Source of the DNA: Magicicada septendecula
Lineage: Eukaryota; Arthropoda; Insecta; Hemiptera; Cicadidae
Assembly (NCBI GenBank): GCA_034769895.1
Contig: CM068369.1
Span: 425,531,479 to 425,595,478, forward strand
Direction: 5' to 3'
DNA length: 64,000 bases
Positions 22,217 through 36,559 of this stretch are shown piece after piece. The position numbers were made by a program, and so were the translations under genes. The number at the start of each line of letters is the position of its first letter. Positions within the stretch are counted from its first letter, which is position 1. The notes under the pieces are model-generated. The model was not told where the DNA came from and searched no databases. It was given only the letters and a program-made list of their open reading frames with translations.

Positions 22217-22385
22217 TTACGTTGCGTATGCGTCTGTATGTGCGCGCGTTGCGTGTGCATCTGTGTGTGTGATATTTAACATGATTTTAATGTTGTTGTA
22301 TTGTTATGTTGCAGGTTGCTTCTCCTACAAGTACAACACAATTATATATAAACTTTCGAAAAAATATCAATTTTATAATGTATTC
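21850..22385 (+). repeat. Internal duplication, copy 2, with (TG)n expansion
   Basis: Second copy of 20,605-21,005. The TG-rich part has grown to a pure run at about 22,171-22,215 plus repeats of ATTACGTTGCGTATGCGT, and 50 bp not in copy 1 (TTACTTATTAAACACTTCAA) sit near 21,973. The acceptor-like TATGTTGCAG and the following short open piece are kept. Confidence 0.85.
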
Positions 22386-22667
22386 ATTTAATTATGAATT
22401 TTATATTGTGAATGTTAAAATATATTTAATCATTTAAACAAATTATGACTTTATTTTATTTCACTCTACACCTCTGAACATGTGTACAATTAATTTATTT
22501 TTTGTGAACTGTTACATCAGAAGATTTGTATGAATTTCAGCCGCCGTTTTCATGTGTGTGTATAATTTTAATTTATTTCGCTATACACTACTGAACCTAT
22601 GTGTGTGTGTGTGTAAACTGCAACCTTAAAACAGAAGTATTGTACCAGATTGCTAAGCCGTTAACGC
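22386..22667. other. Interior of the TIR element, short diverged repeats
   Basis: Two further weak copies of the TTATTTC-CTATACAC-CTGAAC motif occur (about 22,458 and 22,570). No coding signal. Confidence 0.45.
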
Positions 22668-22920
22668 ATGGATTTGTCATCTGTAACAACATAACAGGTA
22701 AGTAGTTCATTGACGCCAAATATATATATTTCTAACAAGGATCAATCACACTGACTGCATTATAAACTATTAATTAATTATTTAATACATTGAAAAATGA
22801 AGACGGCGTTTTGACAACGAGAGAGAGAGAGCTAAAATTATTTATTCATCACACCGACTACACAATGTACGAGAGGGAGACAGGAGAAAGGCTATGGAAC
22901 CTTGCATAGTTGAAACGTGC

Positions 22921-22991
<71 letters not shown>

Positions 22992-23011
22992 TTGACACAG
23001 TTGAAACAAGT

Positions 23012-23057
<46 letters not shown>

Positions 23058-23075
23058 GTTGACACAGTTGAAACA

Positions 23076-23166
<91 letters not shown>

Positions 23167-23757
23167 CAATTATGATCATATAGTTTGAATTTCCCACCAC
23201 AGAAGAGAAAAAAATGTTGACAACCCTGCTCATATAAATTTAATATACATTATAACACACGACAAATTTGAACTCACGCAAAGGTTGGTACACCTGATCA
23301 TATATTTTAATATACACTATAATGCATCGAGTTGGAACCACCCCCACCCACTGATATGAAATAAAAAAACAACCTCCCACCCAACACCACCCACTGATAT
23401 GCAAATCAGCTTTCTTAAAAAAATAAAAAAGTATATTCACGGATGCTGGTGGTCCATTGAACCTCATCCTACCAAATCAATTTAATTAAAAAAATAAAAA
23501 ATTTTATTCGCGGATGCTGTGGTCCATTGAACCTCATCCCACCCCCCCCTTGATATGCAAATCAATTTAATTAAAAAAATAAAAAAACCAAATTAAAAAA
23601 ATAAAAAAATTTATTCGCGGATGCTGTGGTCCATCGGGATGCTGCGGGTCCAGCGGTGGCGGCGTCATCTCTTAGATCATGTTTTTTATCGTTTTTTTAT
23701 GTTTTTTAAGAAAGGCGGCATTCCTTTGTGGGTTTGAACTCTCAATATCCCTCTACT
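22668..23757 (-). repeat. Right terminal inverted repeat (1,090 bp)
   Basis: Reverse complement of 15,834-16,841. Outside the microsatellites I see only a handful of differences. It is longer than the left arm because it has three GA blocks (22,921-22,988, 23,011-23,054, 23,078-23,163), with the spacer between blocks duplicated. Confidence 0.95.
22921..23163. repeat. Three (GA)n blocks in the right TIR
   Basis: GA runs are separated by two near-identical GACGTTGACACAGTTGAAAC-type spacers. They account for the long Leu-Ser and Arg-Glu open frames on both strands. Confidence 0.97.
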
Positions 23758-23763
23758 CAGGAA
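23758..23763. repeat. 6-bp target site duplication, right copy (CAGGAA)
   Basis: Exact match to 15,828-15,833, directly after the right TIR end CTACT. Confidence 0.9.
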
Positions 23764-24555
23764 CATTTCTTTCATACCCTAGCCGAATAGTCACCGTTTT
23801 AAGACACCAAAAACTCGCCTTTTCACACTCTTCCATCCTGCTTCATAACGACATCCCACATGTCGCCATATACCCAGAGGCCGAGAGACTAATAAGACCT
23901 TCAAGCACTCATGGAAGTAGGATTTTCTGGCAGACTAGCTGACCAACTACGCGTGTAGAAGGCTGGTCCATTTGACAGAAAACAGTAGGGGTTAAGCAGT
24001 CTTTAGTGGTGAGACTTATTGGATATCAGTCTTCCCGTCGCCTGCCTTTTTATACAAGCTTTTACTCGTCAAATCCGCAATTATTCTTAATGTTTTTAGT
24101 TTGCTGTCTGAAGCAGGCAGACTACATTCAGTAAATTCTATAGATCATCAGAAATTGTTATGTACTTTGTAAAACAAAACTGTGTAGTCGATAGAATTTT
24201 TTCGTCAACAACATAAGTGTATTATTCTGGAGAATATTATTTTCTCTAACATTTTTTATGTTACTGGAAGTTATGATATAGGCCTGTAATTTTTGTAATT
24301 TGATCGACTCTCTTTTGAAATAATAGCTTTACTTATGCTAATATTAGTTTTTTTTTTTAATATTTTGAACCGAAGGCACGAACTACACATAGCACAAAGT
24401 GGTTAACAAGTGCATTGTTTTACAATCAAATTTAATAACAACAAAATATAGAAAAACTTATTTAAAAAAAAATGTATTCTCGTAAGAACTTCCAAATCAG
24501 TCATGTCTTGTATAAACAAGAATGATGTGGACTCTGCTTTATTTATTTATTTATT
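23764..24555. other. Right flank of the TIR element, no gene seen
   Basis: The first 180 bp continue the unclassified repeat-like sequence seen left of the element. The remainder is AT-rich, with a short TTTA microsatellite at 24,537-24,557. Confidence 0.5.
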
Positions 24556-24559
24556 TAAG

Positions 24560-25120
24560 AATTGCGCTGGATCAAGTCAGTGAAGTACCTGGCCGTTCGG
24601 CTAGACTGGCGTCTCAATTTAAACGACTACGTGGTGACCAACCCTAAGCAAGTCTGGAAGTGCCAAAGCCAAAATTTTCCCAATGCTTTCGTGGAACAAC
24701 CACCAGACAGTCTGCACCAGACTGTTTTTACGTGCACGTACGCGGCGGTTGCTTGGTGGCCTCTCCTCTCGGCCACCAACAAACGTAGGCTGGCAGCATT
24801 CTAAAACCGTAAACACACACCGGTTCCTCTTCTTGGAGGATTTCATCCGATTCCTAGCAACTAACTTGTTCGCAGATGCCGGGAATCCTCCTTCCCGCAC
24901 ATCTGTCAGCAAAACAGTACGGACAACGCATCTCCCGCGGCACGAGACAACAAATCATCCCAGCACGGAAAACCGTAAGGTGTGCAAATACTTCCGCATC
25001 AGCCACGGTGCGGCAGTTAGTGGCGCCTTATAGCAGCCAAGCTTACCGCCTACTCCAGTAAGTTTCTGTGGAGTGGAATCACGGAACTCTACCTCAGACT
25101 TGGGGCCAGACCAATGCTAA
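24560..25120 (+). mobile_element. LINE C-terminal fragment (R1/Jockey-like), decayed
   Basis: The frame 24,562-24,804 reads IKSVKYLAVRLDWRLNLNDY, the VKYLGV-LD box that follows the catalytic site of Jockey/R1-type reverse transcriptases. It ends with TYAAVAWWPLLSATNKRRL, the conserved Y-x-W box. Downstream similarity is lost after about 25,120. GC content is higher than in the flanks. The catalytic core is absent. Confidence 0.6.
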
Positions 25121-28100
25121 AAAATAATACCCAATAGAAGGCAACTGCTAGAGCCGCTTTGGCTGTGCTGTCGCCCAGGCACGGGATACCGATTGTAGGC
25201 CTACATAAATATCTAATTGCGGAAGCTATCTGCCTCGGGGTGGCCGTACACTGATTCGGACGACTTCTTATGGCGACCGCGCCTATAGTTCACATCAGCG
25301 CGACTCTACGCTCCTGTGACTGAATCCTAAAGGGATCTTAAAATCTGTCATCATGTCTATAGCCTTCTATATCAGAGTGAACCACTGTCCGCATTTTTCG
25401 TAACATTCCTATGGTCCCGCACACTTCGCTGGCCGCAATCTTCGTATATCCGAAGGGAAGACCAGTCAACGGCCAACGGGCATAGCTCAATTGACCGGTT
25501 TTTTAAACACATGATATCGAATAAGATTATTTGCTGCATGGCTGTGACTGCGGTAATGGTGGCAGTGGAGTAAGTAACGATCCATCAACGCTGCAGATAA
25601 AGAGGCTTCCCCATAGCTGTCACATACTCTCACACATTTTTTACATTGTAGGCCCCTTATATTTTCACCTTAATGACTGAAAGTTTATTCAAACTCTTAA
25701 ATATTCATATTGTTCTAAACACGTGCATAAATTAGTGCAGCTTAGTTTCTTTTAGGTAAAGAAACTTAATTTTTCTAATTTTCATTTAAAACTATTTCAA
25801 CTTTTTAATGTTAACTGAACCCTTTAAATATATAATGAAAGGCATTAAATATTTTAAATGATATAAATGGACCAATTTTAATTTTTTTCATAAATTTTCA
25901 ATGATGTATCTAGAATTTGCTTTGGGGGGGGGGGCCGGCGTAGTCAGCTTCATTACAAAAGAAAAAAGTTAAGACTAATCAAGATTACTATCTTTATAGT
26001 GGTTGAAAAACGTGTGATGACATCCTGAAATCAATCCCATTAAAGGTAATAATACGTACAATCAAAATACGCGTTATTGAAACATTGTTTACGTGTTATT
26101 TATTGTTTATAATCAAACATTATTGACTGAATTGATTTTCTTATATTTCATATTTTAAACGTATACGCAAATTATGTGTAATAAACCTGTCTGTATATTT
26201 TTAAAATAGTTACTATTAAAATAAACAGCTGAAAAAGTAATAAAATAGCCTGAAAATTAAGAGAGTAACAAAATTCGTCAACTTTATCTGACCCTCTAGA
26301 GGTGGGGAGGTCAAAATAATTGGACCATTTGCAGGGGTCAGCCCAACCGTAGTGCAATGCAAGGGCCTAACCCTGGAGGAACTGCCTTCTTGATCACTCG
26401 GGGGGGGTCGCGTTCTCCCCCCTCCCCGTATATATATGCCTCTGTAAGCTTTCGGTTCTTGTGGATTGTTGAGACGATACAAAAGAAATGGCGCTGTTGA
26501 GAGCAATAACGGTAGATGTGGAATTGAAGAATCAAATTGGAATTCTTGAAGTAGACTCATTTTTTACTCGTAATGTACTTGTACAGGCATAAACATGGAT
26601 TTTCGAAAAATATTGAAAGACAGGAACAAATGCTAAACATAGGACGAAATGTACGTGTTGAAATGGAAACCACGAGTGGCGCATCGCGAGGAATGTTGTG
26701 TTGGTGCAAGTTAGACGGAGACAATTATTTATTCGTCTGGCACATAGCATAGGGGTGCATGAGGGTAGCTGGCAAATAATGGCTAACAAGTCATAATCAA
26801 GTAATGACACCCTCACCCCACACTCACATACTGTTTTATCATTTTTAATGATTCACATCCTCTCAACAGCTGTTATTCTCCTCGCAACCACTCCCCCACC
26901 AATGAACTGGCATATCTCGCGCTAACTACCGGACGACGCGACGTGCGTTTGTATTCCTAAGTGCGTAAATTTACAGAATAAGAATTCTTAAACTCTTAAC
27001 ATTCGCACTTTAACATTCAACGTAATCATTTTTGTAACTGTAACCTAGAATATGGTGATAAAATTTGCACACATAACTTTAGAAAACTAGATATTGACTA
27101 GTTATCAGGAACCCAGGGACCTTTGAGTTTTTGTCCACGTTCGATTCCTGCTGGACAGGTTTTTATTCCAGTTTTTACTGGTAACAGAGGAGGATATGGT
27201 GTATACATTTTAAAATAGATATTTAGTTTCAAATATGAAGCTGGAAAAGTAAAAAACAAACGAAAAATTATTCTTCACACATAAAAAAAAATTGTTTGTA
27301 AAAATAAACGTCTAATGAATTATACGTTTATCTTTTCTCTTATTCTAAATTCTTACGAGAAGAAATGTTTTAGAAGATGCTTCACTTGATACTTTGCGAA
27401 ACGCAGCCTCAGCGAAAAATAATGTGTCCACAATTTGTCTCTACTCACGTTTCTGCAGCCTAACACATGTCAAAGCTGTAAATTCGTTGATGAGATTAGG
27501 TAACCACATTTCATGTAAGCCTACGTATGGGTGATCGTCTTATCAATTCTGTAAAAGCTATAACTTCACTAACTTCAACTATCTGCTAACGATCTTGCCG
27601 AGTAGTGTGGATTTCAGTTGAGTTCTCTTAAGAGACAAATGCTTTATCGTAACGGTTAATTTCTATTAGGCCTACGTGCATAACTTACGCAATTAAAGAA
27701 GTTCGTTGTCACCTAGTACACGATTTAATTCCTAAACGTACCGCGTATGTTCGTCGTTTGCAATACATGTAGCCTACTCTTCATCGGTTTGCAAAACTGT
27801 CTTCGAAACTGGCCGACGTACAATTTCATTGTTACGTAACATTGCTGAATTTAGCAGGTAATAAAAATTTCTAATCCTGCACAATATAGTCCGAAACAGT
27901 TGAAGAAGTAAACATTTTTATTTAAAACACATACAACTTGACAAAAGGAAGAATCTGCCTGATAACTTTCATTACATTTCTCATTCCGTTTCTACAATGA
28001 TCGCTAACACTGTAGCCTTATTGTTACGGTAAAAATATTAAGAATATATTAATTCATTAGAAATAGGAAACAGATGTGTATGTTTTTTTTATCTGAGTAT

Positions 28101-29655
28101 CGCGTACTCTCTCTTTCTCGACCCTTCTCCGTCGCCCATGTTTACACTGTACGTACGTGTATTTAACGCCGCTCAAAAAGAATAGAATAGAATGTGAAAG
28201 CGAAAACATATAAATGTGCAATTAAAAAAGAGAGTTTTTTGTCAACATCGTTCTCCTTAGCTACGTTCATATTATAATTATACAATAACCAGGTGATGAC
28301 GTGCGACAAGGAATAATAATTTGGATGGGGTCGGGCACGGTTACTACAAAAACGTCGGAAGTTAAGGTCACGCAGGTAATCACAGAAACGTTAAAAAGAA
28401 ACAGAAACACAGATTTTTTTAACTTTTTAATAACGTCTACTGAATTTATTTTGTTGGGCGAACAAACAAGCAGAGCAGTCCTGGTTGGGATATTTTTGTT
28501 ATGTAGTATACTTTGTGTGATTTTCATGTAATTATGAAAATATCTATTATATAAAAAAAATCGTTATATTGTCTAAATTAACAGACATCTCAAAGACTAT
28601 ATATTATGAGACTGAACAGAACTAAGGTTGGGCAAAAAATACCGTTTAAAAATATGAAAAATTGAATTATAAATAATTCTTATAATATTTATTATTTTGT
28701 ACCATGTAAATTAACCTAACAATATTCTCCTAGAAATGACAGTGTGTCAAGGATACAGATCCATCTTAAAGTTTAAGGCCACCTATTCCTTTTCAGCTTC
28801 CACTACTCTCTTTACCTTCTCCACTACTTTTTCGACCTCTTAGGTCAAACAGTAGTATTGCTTTCAGAAGTCTATTTCCCTGATTTTGCTACTATTGGTT
28901 ATACATTCACTTACTTATTTGTAGAACTATTGTTTTTCTTAGGTTTATTCTTTTATATCCAATATTCATGGCCTCCTTGACTATTTTTCGGTTCTTTATT
29001 TGTAAAGCATCATTGCTTTCGAAATCACCTCGTCGTTATTGTCGCTTCCATATTCATTTATTTTTTCTTAAATCTCTCGTTTAATTAAAAAATAATACTT
29101 ATTCTTTTATAGTACTAATAATGTTGTTACAAACCAACATAGAAAATCAAACCTGTGATTCTTCACCGTTTTTAATATTTTCATCTAACCTTCAGCTTGG
29201 CATCGACACTCTATGTTCGGTTGGTATAGAATTTCAGTTACGTCTCCATTACGACTGTGCTTTTAACTATACTCTACGACTCCACTTACATGACTGTACG
29301 ATTATACTGAAACAAGTAAAACAACTGGTCATCTGAACCGTGAACTAACGGACAAACAAAAAACGGGTAAAGGTGATACGCGTGGGGCTCCAAAGTGTTC
29401 CTTGCGCCAACAATGGGCTTGCAATAAACGTGACCCTCGAGAAGTCTTGGGGAACAGTTTTACACCCTCTTCTCCTACCTGCAAGTATTGCCTTATACAC
29501 TCATCATTTTGGAAACGGAAGAACTAGTTCCTTATATACTGAGCCGATACGTCAATATAGATTACAGAATATAGATCACTGTTCAAATCATGTACACGTA
29601 CACGCACTTTTGCCGATTACAAATGAACATACTTACGTATATGCATCTCTCTCCC
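25120..29655. other. Mostly AT-rich DNA, no gene recognised
   Basis: It contains a G10-12 run near 25,922-25,934, G/C homopolymer clusters near 26,400-26,430 and several TAGGCCTAC words common in this window. Open frames of 60-116 codons occur at 26,216-26,560 (minus), 26,532-26,816 (minus), 28,301-28,531 (plus) and 29,121-29,336 (plus). None has a recognisable domain, good codon pattern or splice context, and I treat them as chance or decayed repeats. Confidence 0.5.
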
Positions 29656-29657
29656 AC

Positions 29658-29699
29658 TCGCTCTCTCTCTCTCTCTCTCTCTCCCTCTCTCTCTCTCTT
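29658..29699. repeat. (CT)n microsatellite, interrupted
   Basis: A CT run with one CCCT interruption; it causes a Ser-Leu open frame. Confidence 0.95.
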
Positions 29700-31453
29700 A
29701 ATGTAGCCAGTACTTCTCTCACGTTTACCCTCAACTACTCTCATTCATGTAAATGAAAAGAAAATACATGTAAAGGAAAACCCCATTTGCTGGTTTGCGA
29801 TACACTCTCGACGTTTTCGCACATTGCTCAGTTACATTCATTCATAATTTAGGATGGAATTCTTAGATAGTTTGTCATAGTGCTCTGCTTATTTGTCTCG
29901 AGTAGGTTTACTACAGTTTTTATTAACACATAAATTAATATCTGACAGGGGAATTTATCTAACATGTTCCTCATGTGGATGCACACAAACAGTTCAGTCT
30001 AACAGTATGAGCTACACTAATTATTCTTAATAAATTATTTTTCACAAGTAATGTTCTTCTACTAATAATAGATTCAGTTTATAGATAGTATAGTATTGTG
30101 TAGGACAATAGAACAATATTCGTACTACTATCGTTTATCCTTTTGTTAGGTGCTGTGTGTTTGTGCATGTGTGAACCTCGCACCTGCTATTGAGAACTGC
30201 TGTGAATTGTGATCGCGTGAATTGTGAACTGTTAGTTTGTAAATACTAGAACTGTTTCTTACAACAATGACTGAGGCACAAATGTGTCAGGTACAGAGGA
30301 GGTTGTAAAATACTCTTCTTGGGTTTACTTGCTGACTCGAGAAATTCGTTTTGGCCCCACATGTGTCACTTTTACCCCAAAAAACAATTATTCTCCAGTA
30401 ACTTGCCTCTTGGTAAGTCTTGTGAACTTCACTATATCATGTCGTCCCATCATCGTGCATAGAGTGGTCTTTTTGTCTCTCTTGGCCCCTAAATTTCCAA
30501 CTTTCTGTCACATAGGCTATTTTATTTCGAAATGGGTTTAAAAAAGGTGGAAGGGAGAAATATTACGGTCACCATCTCCTATAATAACATTTCTGTACGT
30601 ACACAGATCTAATTATTATTTATTTTAGAATTAATTAATTTTCTAAAGATAGGTCATAGATCATAAGATATGCATATCATATTTAGATCACAGATCATAT
30701 TTAAATTTACATTAGATCTCGGTAAATTTTTCTTAATCGAGTGGGAAATTTCAGGGAGTTTCACCACCCCATGGGGGTTCTGCCCACCCATGTCTACTGT
30801 ACTTTGATTTAGTATCCATTTAGTTGTTTTTATCTTGTCTTGTGTTGACACTGCCAACATCTAGCCCAACTCCAACTGGGTACAATGTATATTTCTTCAT
30901 GCTATCTAGAAATTCTGCAGTCAGTTTGGTCGGCGTCACAGTTTGAAGGTACTATAATCTCAAAACAATCACAGTCTTAGTATAACAAATACGAATCCCC
31001 TATGTCAGCTGAACTAACATAACACAAGACAAACATATATCTAATTCTGGGTTGTATTCTGAGTGTGAGCTACCTTTATTATTTTATAACGAGCTGAGTC
31101 TTTGCAAAATTTTAAATGAAAATTTAGGAGTGATTAAACACGGAACTATAAACAACCTCCATTGCAAATATTAATTTACTTTTATGAGACTGTGGCTTCA
31201 ACAGAGAACCCCCGTAGTCGTTTTCCGATGCTCTTTCTGCAGTTGCTACAACTATATAGTTGGCAGCTTGACTTATTGACGTTTAGATGCAAAGAGATAG
31301 AACTTCATTACCTTATGAAGAACATATTTTAATAGTAACAGACAACATTTCGCTAGTGCCTGTACAGTCATCTGAGTATCCATTGAATTGTTTTCTTCTT
31401 TACCTGTTTCGATATTCCCAGCGAAGTTCCAGTAATACTGCCTTGATATTGTC

Positions 31454-31455
<2 letters not shown>
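29700..31455. other. No gene or known element recognised
   Basis: AT-rich. The 85-codon frame at 30,284-30,541 has no recognisable motif. Confidence 0.5.

Positions 31456-31531
<76 letters not shown>
31456..31531. repeat. (TG)n microsatellite
   Basis: A pure TG run of 76 bases. Confidence 0.99.
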
Positions 31532-31532
<1 letters not shown>

Positions 31533-31739
31533 CCAGTAAAATTCCAATATTTCGTCAGGTAACGTGGTCAAATGTGTATATCATGTTTTTCATACAGGAA
31601 ACGCTCGTAAAAAAGTAATTAAATTGTTCAGGTATCGTGCTTGTGTTGTGCGCAGTCCCAGGTGATAATAAAAACAAGGCATGAAATATTTTATTATTCC
31701 GGTCGTTATGCAATTAATAAAATAGGTTATAAAGGGCCT

Positions 31740-32329
31740 AAGTCAACGTGACCACGGTTGGCATGACCGTGTAGCCGGTTTCCATTGTTGCGGCCCGCAG
31801 CATTTTTAGTTTAGTCATGGTACGGCCGCGCGGCCAATCAAAACTTACCAATCTCAAATGTACAGAAATGAAAAAAAATCTACATCCCTATAGAAAGTGG
31901 GTACTGCTAGTGCGCATGCGTTGAGCGAGCCGCGGGTTGGCTAGGACAACATTCAATGACCCTCGCACGCAGAGGACATCTGAAGGACACATCTAGCGAT
32001 GCCTAGCGGACAAAAGCGGTGGTTACGCATTACGTGCATGCTTTTGATAAGCGCAGTGAGGCAGTATATACTGTGTTTATTCATCTCGGTTTGATGGTCC
32101 AGTAAAACTCTCTGCTTGCGCTCTCGTTTCACGCCATTGCGTCCCTGCATCAGTGTTGTGTTAAACTGACCGGTTTCCAGTGACGTATTTCTTCCCTTTA
32201 GTTACGGCATTTGTCCAGCGTTATCTTTGATCCTACGAAACGCAGCCAAGACTTTGCGCCGCAGAGCCGTTACTTCCTGTTAGCCCCGATACGAGAAAAC
32301 GAAAATGCATTGGGTTCTGAAAATAATTC

Positions 32330-32330
<1 letters not shown>
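31740..32330. other. GC- and CpG-richer stretch, unassigned
   Basis: This stretch stands out from its AT-rich surroundings: CGGCCGCGCGGCC, a GCGCATGCG motif near 31,911, GAGCCGCGGG and several CpGs. It could be an old mobile element or a promoter or first exon. No open frame with recognisable content was found (the 65-codon minus frame at 31,953-32,150 has none). Confidence 0.3.
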
Positions 32331-34342
<2,012 letters not shown>

Positions 34343-34419
34343 GATGGATGTTGCAATGTTACCTAAGAAAGTCCCACAACGGGACATAACCATAAAATGT
34401 AAAAGGAAAATACCACCGA

Positions 34420-35266
34420 CTACAGTATTTGGTTTCAGAACATTATCAAACACAATCTGGGTATACGACTGACACTATTCAAACACAATTCAGAAAATAC
34501 CACCGACTATTTGGTTTCAGAACATTTACAGTACATGATCAAACACAATCTGGGTATACCACTGACATAATTCAGAAAAACCACTGACTATTTGGTTTCA
34601 GAACATTCACAGTACATGATCAAACACAATCTGGGTATACCTGACACTATTCAAACACAATTCAGAAAATACCACTGACTATTTGGTTTCAGAACATTTA
34701 CAGTACATGATCAAACAAAATCTGGGTATACCACTAACACAATTCAGAAAATACCACCTACTATTTGGCTTCAGAACATTCACAGTACAAGATCAAACAC
34801 AATCTGGGTATACCACTGACACTATTCAAACACAATTCAGAAAATACCACCGACTATTTGGTTTCAGAACATTCACAGTACATGATCAAACACAATCTGG
34901 GTATACCTGACACTATTCAAACACAATTCAGAAAATACCACTGACTATTTGGTTTCAGAACATTCACAGTACATGATCAAACACAATCTGGGTATAACAC
35001 TGACACTATTCAAATACAATTCAGAAAATACCACCGACTATTTGGTTTCTGAATATTTACAGTACATGATCAAACACAATCTGGGTATACCACTGACACT
35101 ATTCAGAAAATACCACCGACTATTTGGTTTCAGAACATCACAGTACATGATCAAACACAATCTGGGTATACCACTGACACTATTCTAACACAATTCAGAA
35201 AATGCCACCGACTATTTGGTTTCAGAACATTTACAGTACATGATCAAACACAATCTGGGTATAAAA
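34420..35266 (+). repeat. Minisatellite, ten copies of 82- or 91-93-bp units
   Basis: Copies of ATTTGGTTTCAGAACATT begin at 34,427, 34,509, 34,590, 34,681, 34,763, 34,856, 34,947, 35,040, 35,122 and 35,213. Spacings fall into two classes, 81-82 and 91-93 bp. The long form carries an extra ACTATTCAAACACA-type insert before AATTCAGAAAATACCACC. The unit contains ACAGTACATGATCAAACACA and TCTGGGTATACCACTGAC. The open frames in it are chance readings of the repeat. Confidence 0.97.
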
Positions 35267-35389
35267 GATACAGAGAATGAAGTGGAAAAAATACATATAT
35301 AGCAGAGCTGCAGTTTATATTTTTTCAAAATATTTTTAAACGTTCTTCTAATAGTGAAGGCATTAGAAGAACACCAGAATGGAAAGAAA

Positions 35390-36300
35390 AATATTTGCAG
35401 ATTCTGTCTGAAGTATGTACAAAGTCGAGAGCTTAAATCAAATCACATGTTATTAAATAAAATGCCAACAGAAAATGGAGTACAGCAAGGAAATACCCTT
35501 CACTAAAGCTGTCCTATGTTTTTTGGAGAGTACTTTCAGATGATTAGAATAGAGAAAATATACAAATAAAATCTTTGCAGATTATGTAGAGTTGTTTAGT
35601 AAAAATACAGTTGAGATTGAGAAAATGATTAATCAGCTGAAACAATAAAGTGAAAAAGTTGGTCGAGAATATGTATGGAAAATACAGACATGATGTTTAT
35701 TAAGACTGCAACAGCCATTGAGGAGAGATGGTGATAAGCATCTGACAGTTGTGAATGAAGTGAAACAGTTGGAAATAGGTAACAACAAATAATAAGGATT
35801 CAAGCCAGAAACTGTCAGGTGAGTAAGGTCATAATGGAAATTCATTCTGTGCTTCCTGTAATTACTTTTGATCGGACCAAGTGCTCTGACATGTGGATAA
35901 TGAGTAAATGAGTTATACCAAATCTTTAAACTTCTCAGACAGACATAAAAGGTTTCATAAAAATTAGTACAACAAGGGATAATAAGACAACACAGAAAAA
36001 CAATTAAACAGATATCAAACCAAATTACAGTACATTATATCATTTAGATAATGTACAAAGAAGAGGTGGTCAGGACATGTGGTCTGAGAAAACCCAGAGG
36101 AGGCATTCACTCAGCAATGACAAACAAATTCTAATGATAAATCATTGTACTGTATTGAGTAACCATTACCTTACTTACTTACTCATTTACTCCTATAACA
36201 AATTATTCATAATTTCTCTTCTCCCATATCTCATTGTTCGTGTTTTGAGGCACTTGTTGTAAGCCACAGGGAGGGATATGGCGAAAGTTGAACCATCAGA
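35390..36300 (+). mobile_element. RTE-type LINE fragment, decayed
   Basis: Scattered frames read ENGVQQGNTLH (the QG box), then FADYVELFSKNTVEIEKMINQ near 35,578 (a diverged FADD box and the following helix), VNEVKQLEIG near 35,750, and RRGGQDMWSEKT near 36,060, matching a C-terminal R-W-GH-x-R box. Many stops are present. It lies head-to-tail with the next LINE. Confidence 0.6.
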
Positions 36301-36559
36301 ATTTTTGAGAGAAAGTTTAGGCTTTTTTTAGATTTTTGGTAGGTAATTTTCAGGGTAATTTTGCTGAAAAGAAAATTTTAAATAAACTAACTTAAGTTTT
36401 TTGCACTTTTACCTCTAATAACCTGCTCCACAGAAAGAACAATAAATGATTTAAAGATTACAAAAAATCATTTTAGGAGCAGTACAGAGGGCTGTCCAGT
36501 TTACTAGTACTACTTTTTTGTGACAGTGACATCCTCAAGCAAGTATCCTCACAACATAT

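Larger units (their letters stand above)
15834..23757. mobile_element. Reduced Polinton/Maverick-like element (fossil) with long TIRs
   Basis: A 7.9-kb element bounded by inverted repeats of 1,008 bp (left) and 1,090 bp (right) that start AGTAGAGGG and are flanked by a perfect 6-bp duplication. Long TIRs, 5'-AG start and 6-bp target duplication are the known features of Polintons. The element lacks recognisable DNA polymerase B, integrase, packaging ATPase, protease and capsid genes, so it is a broken or non-autonomous derivative. What it does carry is a BIR-domain frame, a small second frame near 21,762, internal duplications and a nested LINE piece. Outside their microsatellites the TIRs are nearly identical, which argues for a young insertion or gene conversion. 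Other families with 6-bp duplications cannot be excluded without polymerase or integrase sequence. Confidence 0.65.

Noticed and set aside
22858-23233. Ser-Leu and Arg-Glu repeat frames in the inverted repeats
   Set aside because: They are explained entirely by GA/CT microsatellites in the TIR arms (also 2,818-3,064 and 16,359-16,667).
25915-26440. G- and C-homopolymer clusters as transposon ends
   Set aside because: Runs of G near 25,922 and 26,400 hint at element termini, but no partner end or duplication was found.
27120-27170. GTTCGATTCCTGC, similar to a tRNA B box
   Set aside because: No A box at the right distance and no cloverleaf could be drawn; perhaps a very old SINE relic, not supportable.
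28301-28531. 76-codon frame ending in a hydrophobic segment
   Set aside because: Single short frame in AT-rich DNA with an equally long antisense frame; no motif, no splice context.
30284-30541. 85-codon frame
   Set aside because: No recognisable domain and no supporting signals; probably chance.
34420-35266. Evenly spaced repeats resembling a CRISPR array
   Set aside because: The whole unit repeats, including the would-be spacers, and the setting is a eukaryotic minisatellite.
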